Assembly: GCA_964058805.1 (NCBI GenBank) | Contig: CAXKVV010001622.1 | Location: 1-18,149 of the forward strand | DNA from: Schoenoplectus triqueter | Taxonomy: Eukaryota > Streptophyta > Magnoliopsida > Poales > Cyperaceae | DNA length: 18,149 nt | Direction of reading: 5' to 3' | Shown: positions 1-9,143 of the stretch, piece after piece | How the letters are laid out: each line of letters starts with the position of its first letter | How positions within the stretch are numbered: position 1 is the first letter of the stretch | The notes under the pieces: model-generated | Database searches by the model: none | What the model saw: the letters and a program-made list of their open reading frames with translations, nothing else | What the model was told of the DNA's origin: nothing | Made by a program: the position numbers and the translations under genes

Positions 1-143
1 AATACTTTCAAAGATATCGGGAGTGTTAAATGAAATAGAAGAAGAAGGAAGAGTGTTTATGACATATGATAGGGAGTGTTAAATGAAATGGAAGAAGAAG
101 GAAGAGTGTTTATGACAAATGTAATACTTTCAAAGATATCGGG
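1..143. repeat. Local duplications inside the copia integrase remnant
   Basis: A unit beginning GGGAGTGTTAAATGAAAT occurs at 19-66 and again at 72-119 (period 53), with only a couple of differences. It is bracketed by two exact copies of a 21-bp segment (AATACTTTCAAAGATATCGG plus one G) at 1-21 and 123-143. The pattern is a local tandem duplication within decayed pol coding sequence. Further copies could continue to the left of the window. Confidence 0.85.
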
Positions 144-1089
144 CCAATAAGTTTGTGGAATGTCTGTATTGAACATTGTGACAAGACTCAATTCAACTAT
201 GTGACGATACTTACACTCTACAATTTCATTTTGTTGAGGGGTACAAGGGCAAGAGATATGAAACTAAATTTCTGAATGTGATCAGATAATAGGCCTAAAT
301 TTTGTTCCCCCATCAAGTTGAATTGTTTTGATTTTTGAAGAAAGTAAGTTTTCTATAAGAGCCTTAAACTGTTGAAAAATAGCAGCTACATTGCTTTTGT
401 AAGAACAAAAATAGATCCAATTGTAGTGTGAAAACTAATCAGTGAAGAGAATGTAAAATTTATAACCATTCTGAGATACAAATGGGGATGGCCCCCACAA
501 ATCACAATGAATTATCTCAAAAGGTTTAGTAGTTGTTGAAGAAGAAGGGTAAAAGGGTAATCTATGTGATTTAGCTAAGCAACATGATTCACACACACCC
601 AATTTATTCATTGTACAAGAGAGTTTCTGAGAAGACACAAGATGTTGAATAGAGTTTTCAGATACATGACATAGTCGCTTGTGCAAAAGGTTAAGCGATC
701 TCTTCTCACATATCAAGGCTTGTGGAGATGGAGAGGAGACAAGATAGAGTCCATTATACTTGATGCCCTTTAGCAACACTTGATGATTCATCTGATCCTT
801 AATAACACAATAATCAGGGTGAAATTCCATAAAAATATTATTATCCAGGAGTAATTGGCTGATGCTAATTAGGGGTTTGGAGATAGCAGGCACATGCAAA
901 ACATTGTTGAGTACCAAAGAAAGAGGAAGTAGTACCTAAACAAGTATTCCCAATGTGAACAATATTCAAACCCTTACCATTTTCCGTCTAAAGTTGTTCG
1001 GTACCGGTGTATTACGAGTAGGTAGTGAAAGCATTCAAGTCAGGAGTGACATGTGCAGATGCACCGGAGTCCATATACCATGACTCAGG
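1..1089 (-). pseudogene. Broken copia pol: protease motif and integrase N-terminal half
   Basis: Around 1080-1060 the minus strand encodes WYMDSGASAH, the aspartic protease active-site motif (D-S-G). The longest clean stretch (917-435, about 160 residues) is the GAG-pre-integrase and integrase zinc-binding region. It starts NNVLHVPAISKPLISI and carries the H-x4-H pair (HKRLCH) and a CESC cysteine pair. It ends at the integrase core start, HCDLWGP, with the first catalytic Asp. A stop follows FTD. Further on, degenerate copies of the second Asp region (IQLDGG) and the TPQQN region can be read with internal stops. A 53-bp duplication disrupts the end nearest the window edge. Confidence 0.8.
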
Positions 1090-2096
1090 AGGAGCTGATC
1101 CTGGTTGAACAAAGAGTGCCTGAGGTTGAGATTAATACTGACATGATCGTGGGGGAGGCCTGGGTGGAGGAGGCTCGTGTGTTGCATCAAAACATTTATA
1201 ACAGCGATCGGCGGTGTGACCTTTCTTGAAATAAAGTTAACAGAGTAAACGACCAATATTGACAAAAGAATTGATCTTGTCATATTGTTTTCCACACCAG
1301 CCACTTCTAGAAACATGAAAAGCCGAGAATTGATGCATAAGATCATTATCAGTAGATGGAGTAGGGCCAAGAATGAATTAAGAGACAAGATTTACTTGAG
1401 GTAGAGGAGAAGCAACAGAGGTAGCAATTGCTAGATTAAGAGGAAAAGCAGGGGAGGAAGGAGTCCCAGCAACAGTCAAAGAATGCTTCTGAAGACGACG
1501 TTCATGTGTAAGAAGAAGATCGGTCAATTCGTTGAATGAAACGACTTCAGATCGAGAGGTGAGAGAGACAATAAGAGGATCATATTCAATGCACAATTCA
1601 TGAAGGATGAAGAGCTGAAGATTTGCATCTGTAATTGACGAGCCAATTAGACGAAGTTTATCAACAAGGGAGCATTTTTTATTGAGAGATGACCCTTCTG
1701 AAGAGAATGAATTTGCATCTTCAAATTCATCTCTTGGGCAAACGACTGAGAGAAATATCGGAGATGAAGTTCCTTCCAGAGCTCTGCTGATGTAGTGCAA
1801 TGAATAACTTGTGAAACAACAACTTCTGACATAGAGCTGAGGATCATGCGAGCAACAGTTGATCTTGCCGCATCTATGCCAGATAATCGAGGTTGGGAGA
1901 AGAAGAGCTAGATTCGAAAAAAATAGTAGGTGCAAGAGGAGAATAAAGTGCCATCAAGATAGCCGAGCAGATCATGACCACACGCATGAGGTAGAATTAG
2001 AAACTTCCACGAAAGATAGTTTCCGTGTGTGAGTTTAAGAGGTAGTTGATAAGAGAAGGCAGTAGTGTTTAAAGAGAGGGAAGTAGATTCAGCCAT
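1090..2096 (-). pseudogene. Broken copia gag (nucleocapsid) gene
   Basis: The start codon at 2096-2094 opens a frame beginning MAESTSL. It contains LTHGNYLSWK, the typical N-terminal signature of plant copia Gag, and then GYLDGT. The frame breaks, and Gag similarity resumes in other frames. One segment (about 1847-1680) holds a TTSAELWKELH motif. Another (about 1670-1500) holds LIVSLTSRSEVVSFNEL and LLLTHERRL. Near 1235-1200 a zinc-knuckle remnant reads FKKGHTADRCY, but its first cysteines are lost and a stop codon lies just before it. The gene is clearly non-functional. Coordinates mark the span of recognisable similarity. Confidence 0.75.
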
Positions 2097-2160
2097 GGAT
2101 ATAAAAGAGGGAAGAAGAAAGTAAGGAAAAATGAATAAGAAGAGGCGTGAGCAAAAAAAG

Positions 2161-2173
2161 TGCTCTAATGCCA
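2161..2173 (-). other. Primer-binding site (initiator tRNA-Met type)
   Basis: The minus strand reads TGGCATTAGAGCA immediately after the LTR end ...TTTACA. This is two changes from TGGTATCAGAGC, the primer-binding site complementary to initiator tRNA-Met used by most plant copia elements. Its position between LTR and gag fixes the element's orientation. Confidence 0.75.
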
Positions 2174-2368
2174 TGTAAAGTGAGAGAATGAATGTAATTC
2201 TCATTGATACTTTAAAATGTTTTTACAGTCTCTATATCTAGAAATAGCATCATATGCTATTGTTAATACAAACAGTTACAACTAACTGAAACTAACTATA
2301 AGTTGTTACAAGAATAAATATAATCTGTGACGTCTAACTATGTGACCTCTTTTACATTTCTGCTAACA
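2174..2368 (-). repeat. 5' LTR of the copia element
   Basis: On the minus strand the segment begins TGTTAGCAG and ends CTTTACA, giving the TG...CA ends expected of an LTR, directly followed by a primer-binding site. It contains an AT-rich TATA-like stretch (around 2308-2330) and the AGTTAGTT-type repeats common in short plant copia LTRs. Length is about 195 bp. A shorter alternative starts at 2310 (TGTAACAAC). The second LTR is outside the window, so the boundary cannot be confirmed by comparison. Confidence 0.6.
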
Positions 2369-2433
2369 AGGATTAAATACAAATTGGATCAGTAATACTT
2401 GTACCTGTGCTGCAACATATCTAATGGCCACAG

Positions 2434-2759
2434 TATATCCGTACCAGCGAACTTACAATTAGCGAACTGCGATTTGTACACATGCTCAATGACCCCCAGT
2501 AATATCCTTGTCAATCTAATTTATAATATTTGGATATTAATTTGACGTCTATTGCAGCGTCGCTTGGAATGAGAGTATCAGTTCCTTTCATTCTGAGAAC
2601 AGCGACGGCTTGAAACAAGCAGCAGCTGCAGCGCCTTTTGAATTACCGCCGATAGAGAATGCACCAGTGTCAAATGACGCGTCAGATTCAATCCAATGGT
2701 CTGTTATAATTGTTGGTTACACCCTAATTTCAAGCTGGATGTCAACGATTTTGCTATGA
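2434..2759 (+). CDS. Putative last two exons of an unidentified gene (partial)
   Basis: Exon A is 2434-2498 and exon B is 2558-2759, separated by a 59-nt AT-rich intron (GT at 2499, TTGCAG ending at 2557). The joined frame is open for 88 codons to a TGA at 2757-2759. Exon A follows a CACAG acceptor and encodes YIRTSELTISELRFVHMLN. Exon B encodes VAWNESISSFHSEN, an Ala run (QAAAAAPFELPPIENAP) and a C-terminal hydrophobic stretch of about 20 residues from SVIIVGYTLISSWM, a likely membrane anchor ending at the stop. Exon B is richer in G+C than its surroundings. I do not recognise the family. Upstream exons would lie left of the copia element, beyond the window. The intron is at the lower size limit for plants, so this may instead be a gene relic or chance. 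Confidence 0.38.
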
Positions 2760-3212
2760 TTTTTTTTACTTATTTTTCTTTTTGGCAAACTGTTCTGAAC
2801 AAATTATTCAATCCTAGCTTAGCTACCCTGAAAAGTGTAGAATATAGTTTACAACTTTGATCGGCTGATAATACTGCCAAGTCGCTCCGAAATATTTATT
2901 GTGCTGACTTTATCTAATGTCTTGATTTTAAAATAGTTGCAAGTTGACAATAATTCATGATGCTTCCCAAAACAAAACGTAATGTTTGTATTCTGAATAT
3001 TCACGACGCTTCCATTTGGAAAATTTTGATCAGAAAGAACCAAAATAAAAATGATACTAATATGCACGATCAAAATTGTATCGCATGAAATTTAGTACCA
3101 AAACCTCTTAAACAATACATACAAAGAAAAAAATAGGGCAAAAACAAGAGAGGAATTTCAAATTTCAGGACTACGAGCGAACCGCCTAGAGAAGTAAATA
3201 CAAGCTCTATAA
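2760..3212. other. Convergent 3' region between the plus-strand gene and eIF3h
   Basis: No coding sequence is supported here. The spacer should hold both 3' untranslated regions. A minus-strand AATAAA at 2900-2895 is a candidate poly(A) signal for eIF3h, about 315 nt past its stop. A plus-strand AATAAA at 3044-3049 is a candidate for the opposite gene. If both are used, the two transcripts overlap at their 3' ends. Confidence 0.4.
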
Positions 3213-6200
3213 TTAGTTCTCATGCAAAGCCTTCATCAAGTACAGTTTGCTGAGACCCTGCCCAGAAGCCCTGCAGAACAAGATTATGCAGTAGGTCATG
3301 CCATTGAACAATTGAGGCAGGTCATGCAGCTAAACAGTGAGACAAAATTGAGACTGACTGGATTACATATATAATTAATTTATGTTAATATTCTTCGTTA
3401 AATTGGTTAATCAAGGCAATTCTTCGTGAATTGCCAAGTTCGAGGCATTACTATACTGGTGGTGTACTGAGGCTGACAGTTAATTAATGATCAATCAAAG
3501 TAGTAGTTCATTTCAAAATGAAATGTTTGGTTAGCAATTAAGTTTGGTTCTCTCGAGTACAAATTCAATGAATCAACAATGCTTTAAATAAAGACCCAAC
3601 GTGATGCTAAGGCTGCTCAAAGGCGAATAGGATAAATTGGACACTCAAGTCTGCCACTTGAATAAAATGTAGAGAGTTGAGGCTACAGTGAAAAGTGGGT
3701 TATATGAGCCTTAATTTAATTATGAAAAGTTCTCCATCTAATTAGGAATTCTGTTTTAGAAGTTAGGTCCACAGAGAGAGAGTACCCGTTAATTTGATTG
3801 CAATAATTAGAAATCTGATTGGTGATGAGGTAGCTATCAAGCCGAGAAGGCTCTGGTATTGGCTTGAAAATAGGGTTTGCTGGGTCTTCTTCTGGTAATG
3901 GCTCCTCCCCCGCTGCTTTTCTTGCCATGTTCTCTTGCCTATTCAAAGTTTCACCAATCATACAAAATAGATTAAGGAAAAAAGGCACTATTCCAGTTAA
4001 GTCTGCTGAACTTGTTGGGTAATATTCCCACATTATGACCCTTCCCCCTTAATTATGCAATTGTGTAATTTTGTATATCCAGTATACCCCTTTAAAAGAA
4101 TATTAAAACCTTGAAGGCGTATGTGACATGAGAAATATCCATAGACCCTTCAAAACATGGGGAAAATCCATACAATTCCAATGTAACATTTTGTATGAAA
4201 TGTGCCCTTGTAACTCAGCCCCACTCAACCCCACCCCCAAAGCATGTGTACACACACAAATACAAAAAAGAGCATAGTTGAGATGTCTCAATATTACGAG
4301 ACAGTTATTTTATATTATCTAATTATGAGAAAAGACACTGTGGAGTTCATTGGACCATGATCAAATTTAACTGTTAATTATATGTGACTAGCCTTCTTTC
4401 CTGGAGGCACACCTAATAAAATGTAACAATATTAGTTAGTAACTTACCTTCTTTTCTGAAGCCACGCTTGCTGCTGTGCTTGTTGCCTCGAAAGATTTCG
4501 GTAATAGTATTGGAACTAAATTTAATAAATGAAAATTCAGTTTAGAATGTAGACAAGAAAAATTGAAAACTGGAACTAATAATAACAAAAATTATAGGTG
4601 AGGATTCTAAATTATAATAGAGTTGGAGACCTTGTTTTGTTCGGCTGTAAGATCATCCATGCATTCGGTCAGGAATTCCAAGTTCCTCTCCATGAATGGA
4701 GCGCTAGATAGCTTGAGATGGTCAAAATCACACTAATACAAGAGAATATAACCAAACTTGGGAAAGTCACAAATGAGGATGTTGTATAAGCTGTCAGAAA
4801 TTTATTTATTTATTTAAATATGTAAAATCAATAAACTGGCACCTACCTGTGTGACTGGAGAATCCGGTTCAAGCTCAGTCATAAAAGCACTTATAAGTGC
4901 TGAATTAGATACCTTGATCTGTTTCAAAGTAGAAGATATAGAAAGAACTTATATTAAAAATATCTTATATTAAAGGCATGTCACCAGGATATCTAATACC
5001 CAACTTAAAAGTAACTGAAAGTAAACAAAAAGAGAGAGCTTTTACCGGTATTTCCTCAAATACATCTACCCACGAAAGTTTCTTCTCTCTCAGCCTAGAT
5101 AAGAATTAAGAAAAAGTAAAAAAAATCTGTCAGGCCTCCTCAAAGAAGTCAAAGAACAAAAGATTAAATTAATCTACAAAGAAAACACATATTTGTTCAA
5201 ATTGCAAAAGCAAAACACTGCAAAACTAAAAACAAATGCACCAATGTAAATCAAAATGACTTGATACCAGAAACCACTGACTATAAAAAGAAGCTCCCAA
5301 AGAAGCAAGTAGAACAAATTTTCTATACTCTCGGCTATAAAAAATACAACATAAAAGTTGTTAATTTTGTGGTTAATCCCATAATTAAAGATTGCTTCAA
5401 GTATATTGCATCAGAATATTACATAACGCAAAGCCTTTTCATATAACCAGAGAAATTGAAGGCCAATTGGCCAAAAAGGAAAATTCAGATAAGAATATAA
5501 GTTACTTTTCTCCATTGAAATTGTTGTTACGGTAGAGATCCATGAAAGAATCAGAGAGCCTCATGGCCTTCAGAGCTAGAACCCCTTGGTTAGACCTTGA
5601 TGGGTCGTATATGATGCACACACATCTTCTAATATTTTCCTGAATATGAGAGGAACCTTTCTCACATTACATGAGATAATTAAATAACATAAAAGTGACC
5701 ATAAATATTTAAGTCATCTCACAGAGAATAAATGCATTTCAGAAAAATCAATTTTAAAGAACATCAGAAGTACAGGCTCATGGCTTCATAATATGATACA
5801 TCTAGCTATCAATGGTGCATACTGGTAAAAAGGGTACAAATAAACCATGTCAGATATATTATTTCATCTATAGTCCTCCTTAGCTCCAAAAGGAACAACA
5901 TGTAGATATCATACTTCCAAAATTCTTTTTATGAAAAAAATAATGGGAGAAAAAGGTTTGTCTGTCTAAAAAAATAGCATGTATTCAATGTAATACCTGG
6001 TAGTTCATGAATGTCTCTATCAGCTCTGCTGTCTGAAAAGATCCCAACAAAGTTGATTGATACCTGATTTAAGTTAGAACATACAAACATACAGAATACT
6101 AAGAAAATTATATGCAGAAGAAAACTAAATAAACCAATTGAGACAACTGTAATTTTCATGTTTATTAAAAACATAGCACCATTCATCTTACAATCATATT

Positions 6201-8110
6201 CCAGTGAAAACAAAAAATATGTCAGATGCCTCCTTGAATTTATGAGTTTGTTCTACCCATATGATAGTAAAATAGTACAGATATAATAACAGTTAATTAG
6301 GATCTAGGCAGGTAGGACGCAGGACGCTGACAGACACCATAACCACTGCTTGGGTTTATTCCAGCAAACATACCATCCAACAGTGTTATTATCCACATTG
6401 ACTTCTCTCAAGCACCTCATCATTTCAAGCTGGTAATTGGCCCCATCAGCTTCCAATTCCTCATCTTCTTCCCTTGTCTGGAAAACACAACAGATATAAA
6501 TATCAACAATTGATAATAAAAGTATGACTATTTTATGATTTTATCAATTTGAAGTCATAAAAATTATCTCATACTGTCAGAAATAACACTATTTGTAATG
6601 CTTCATGACCAGTGGAGAAGATACAATAGTTGCTAAGCCAAAATTGTTTGGGAGGCACATCAAAATCCGTACTTGCAAATAACATGCAAAAATCTCTACC
6701 ATCAAATTCTCAAACCTTGGTCTTTGAATATTTGCAAATATCACACCAGAGTTAGGTTTTTAAAACAAACGGTATACATCCAAGGCTCACACAAAATGTG
6801 TAGGGATCTATGCAACAACCAAAAGTACCATAGTAGTAGCACTGTAAACAACGAGGAAGGAGCACAGACAGAACAATATACGTGTACTGGAAAATAATCT
6901 AGACAAACCATAGATAAGTGATAACATTTTTTTCCCGCTCTTAAAAGTAGAAGGAAAGAATCATACTGGAAAGGGAAAACAGTTGGTAACTTCAAGTACA
7001 CTGCCAACATCCAATCCAAGGAGCTGACCTGTCACCAGAGCTGGAGAGAACTCCTTGCAATGCTTTATTATCTTCAGTACAGCCTAACATTTCATAAAAC
7101 CGTAAAATAATTTCTATTATAAGGACTGCAATTACTCATCGTAGGTGGACCCACAGAACAAGAAGAGCTACATGTTTCCTGCTCATTGACTCACTAAGGT
7201 TCAAAAGAATGGTGAACGGAATAAAAAATAGTATTAACTCTCAGTTAAGTTTCAGCCATTGACAAACATTTAACATACGTGCTTTCTTTTGTAAGTATCA
7301 ACCATTAGCAAAAAGGCGCAAACCCTTAATTTGTAAAGGATCAACCATGTAATGACAAGTCCCATTGAAACTTAAGTAAAGCATGAACCATGTACTAAGT
7401 TCAGACATCAGAAAATAGGCAAATTTCAATGCCTCGCTCATTGAAAAAGATTTGTAAAGGTAATGATTGAAATGATAGCATTTTCTGTGGCAATATCGGT
7501 ACAATAGTGAAGGCTTAATATAAGAATTGCCATAGTAAAATGGATCATTTTCTTGTTTCACATGCACGTCGCAAGTGGTATGAGACTACAGTAAAGCTGC
7601 CCACGGCATTTATCACAACCCTCTTCATATTTTACTGTGCTATGGTGCTATGGTGCTATGGTGCTGCCTACATTTTAGATTATATAAAAACTACATTGGA
7701 TGCCTCGTTTGTCAAGATTATTCACACCTTTCCCTCGGTTAATAAACCTCAATAAGCCAACAGAGGAAAAATTCTAAAACAACAAAAGGATGATTCATGT
7801 TCGTACTATCTGAATAAGGACAATTGAAAAAAAAATCCAACATCTGACACATCAAACAACAGATGCGTAGAAGTAAATCAAAATTTTCTAACTGATAAAC
7901 AAAAGCCGTACCAGTCCCTCCATCTGGACAACTCGTAGAGGCGGGGCCACCTCCTCCGTAGATGTCATTGCTTGTAGAAACGATCTTCCAATTGGTTCTG
8001 AAATTCCAAAAACGAAACAAGAAATCCAATTTAAATACCAAAGCAGCGAACGTGGTGAATATGTCTCCAAGATAACTATAGTTAGATGTTTCTCTCTTAC
8101 GATTCGCCAT
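3213..8110 (-). CDS. TIF3H1: Translation initiation factor eIF3 subunit h
   Basis: Twelve coding exons: 8110-8101, 7997-7912, 7083-6967, 6477-6374, 6063-5997, 5639-5506, 5094-5046, 4918-4847, 4732-4631, 4515-4448, 3938-3786 and 3270-3213. All introns are GT-AG and all phases agree, giving about 339 residues, close to the roughly 337 of Arabidopsis eIF3h. The protein starts [14 protein letters not shown]. The MPN domain (about 26-165) holds [29 protein letters not shown] and [19 protein letters not shown]. Where active JAMM proteases have H-S-H, it reads VGWYQST (104-110), so it is a non-catalytic MPN protein, as usual for eIF3h. Residues 248-270 ([20 protein letters not shown]) and 280-300 ([15 protein letters not shown]) are plant eIF3h hallmarks. 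It ends ALHEN. The family acts in the cytosolic eIF3 complex and, in Arabidopsis, supports reinitiation on mRNAs with upstream ORFs. The AACAATGGC context supports the start. Confidence 0.95.
3415..3435. repeat. Small perfect hairpin in the last eIF3h intron
   Basis: GGCAATTC (3415-3422) and GAATTGCC (3428-3435) form a perfect 8-bp stem around a TTCGT loop. It lies in the intron between coding exons 11 and 12 (3785-3271). No function is evident; it could be a relic of a small inverted-repeat element. Confidence 0.5.
7638..7665. repeat. Short tandem repeat (GTGCTATG)3.5 in eIF3h intron 2
   Basis: The 8-bp unit GTGCTATG is repeated three and a half times without interruption inside the intron between coding exons 2 and 3 (7911-7084). 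It is likely a variable minisatellite. It also produces part of a spurious plus-strand open frame. Confidence 0.8.
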
Positions 8111-8249
8111 TGTTGCGGCGGGGATCCGACAGGGGCGGCGGCACAGGAGTGCGTGCGTGCGAGTCTAGGGTTTTTCTTTCGGGCACTCGCTCGAGAAGAA
8201 ACAGCAAACAGAGTTTCCGAAGGGGCGACGCCGATAAGTCGATAACCAG
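8111..8249 (-). promoter_or_regulatory. eIF3h 5' leader and core promoter region with telo-box
   Basis: This is the segment between the eIF3h start codon and the hAT-like insertion. It is GC-rich (CCGCCGCC-type tracts near 8115-8145), unlike the AT-rich surroundings. On the gene strand it carries AAACCCTA at 8173-8166, the telo-box found near the start sites of plant ribosomal-protein and translation-factor genes. No clear TATA box is visible. The transcription start is probably within this stretch or just inside the adjoining element. No upstream ATG is seen in it. Confidence 0.55.
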
Positions 8250-8887
8250 TACCCAGTAGTGATGCGGGTTGGTCCGGGTTTGTGTCAAACGTCGGGGTCC
8301 AGTCCGATTTATTCGGTTTTTGTTTCCGGATTTAAAATTATTGGTCCCATTCGTTCATAATGTTTTACAGGTTTACCCGTCCCGATCCAATTTGTTGCAT
8401 AATCAATTAATTTTTTTTTATTAAATATTTCTCTATTTTTAATTATATTATACCTTTAAAAAAATTATTGTATTTAATTAAATTTGTAGTTTGTGCATCT
8501 CCAATGAAAATATAGAATATTAATATAGTAATTAAATATCTAATATATGATATATCAATATTTTCATAGTACAAATATATATATAAATATTAATAACTAG
8601 TGTTATTATATAATTTAAGAGATAATATTATATTGAGATTTATAAATAAACAAAATAAATTATTAATTTAATATACAATAATATACACAACATATATCAA
8701 TACATTATTAAAATTTATCTATATTACGGGCCGGGCGGGCGGGTCTCACCTTAAACTCGTACTTGTCTGTCTCGTACTTTGGCCCGGCCCGGCCTTACCC
8801 GTTTGACCTCCAGGTCGGGCGGGTCGGTTGTCGGGTCGAGCGGGTCCGAGTAAGCCTAACGGACCCCGGGCTTTATTGACATCCCTA
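8250..8887. mobile_element. Non-autonomous hAT-like element beside the eIF3h promoter
   Basis: Both ends are GC-rich and related in inverted orientation, while the interior (about 8390-8720) is very AT-rich with no coding capacity. The right end read inward is TAGGGATGTCAATAAAGCCC, a hAT-type terminus. The left end has TAGTGATG at 8257, and the inner arms share CGGGGTCC followed by a similar stretch ending TTCGG or CTCGG. An exact ATAACCAG lies at 8242-8249 and again at 8888-8895, the 8-bp target duplication expected of hAT. If the left end is 8257, the flanks are GTACCCAG and ATAACCAG (6 of 8). Length is about 631-638 bp. No transposase is present. Confidence 0.75.
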
Positions 8888-8940
8888 ATAACCAGTGAGA
8901 AAACTATATTTGTTATGCTTTCATTTAAGTTAGGTAAAGC

Positions 8941-9143
8941 TAGAGGTGGCAATCAGACGGGTCGGGTCGGGTTAATTTACATGTATTTTTTCAGATCTTT
9001 GATAGGATTTTAATTGGATTAAAGGTCATTTGATCTCGGGTCAGGTCGGGTTTGCATCGGATCGAATTAGTTTGACTTTTTTTAAAAATCAGATCGGATC
9101 GGATTTAGATTCGGACAGACCAGATTGAGTTCCGCGACCTCTA
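8941..9143. mobile_element. hAT-type MITE, 203 bp
   Basis: The left end is TAGAGGTGGCAATC and the right end read inward is TAGAGGTCGC, matching the TAGRGGTGGCAA termini of plant hAT MITEs. GGTCGGGTCGGGTT-like tracts lie inside both ends. Flanks are GGTAAAGC (8933-8940) and GGTAAATA (9144-9151), an 8-bp target duplication with two changes. It has no coding capacity and lies 53 bp from the neighbouring hAT-like element. Confidence 0.8.

Larger units (their letters stand above)
1..2368 (-). mobile_element. Ty1/copia LTR retrotransposon, 5' half, decayed
   Basis: Read on the minus strand, the order is LTR (2368-2174), primer-binding site, gag, protease motif and integrase N-terminal part, which is the Ty1/copia order as far as it is visible. 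The window edge cuts the element inside integrase, so reverse transcriptase, RNase H and the 3' LTR are not visible. The reading frame is broken many times by stops and frameshifts, so it cannot be autonomous. It lies antisense to the putative plus-strand gene whose last exons start at 2434. It may therefore sit in an intron of that gene, or may have truncated it. The outer LTR edge at 2368 rests only on a TG...CA rule and could be off. Confidence 0.85.

Noticed and set aside
1035..1388. Minus-strand open frame of 117 codons as an independent gene
   Set aside because: It is an out-of-frame reading across the decayed copia gag-protease region; the protease and zinc-knuckle motifs lie in other frames.
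6741..7019. Open frame running through eIF3h exon 3 into the next intron
   Set aside because: Only part of it coincides with exon 3, and not in the correct frame throughout; the GT donor at 6966-6965 and family similarity define the exon.
7540..7755. Plus-strand open frame of 71 codons
   Set aside because: It lies inside eIF3h intron 2, is partly built from an 8-bp tandem repeat, and resembles no known protein.
8097..8288. Open minus-strand frame overlapping the eIF3h start, a tempting upstream ORF
   Set aside because: It has no ATG (it would need a TTG start), begins inside the hAT-like element and ends just past the eIF3h ATG in another frame; codon content is that of GC-rich leader sequence.
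8746..9013. GGGTCGGG/GGGCGGGC tracts that look like a GC-rich gene, rDNA or telomere-like repeat
   Set aside because: They sit at the ends of two hAT-like elements with target duplications, and the translated frames are low-complexity Arg/Gly/Pro; no TTTAGGG repeats are present.
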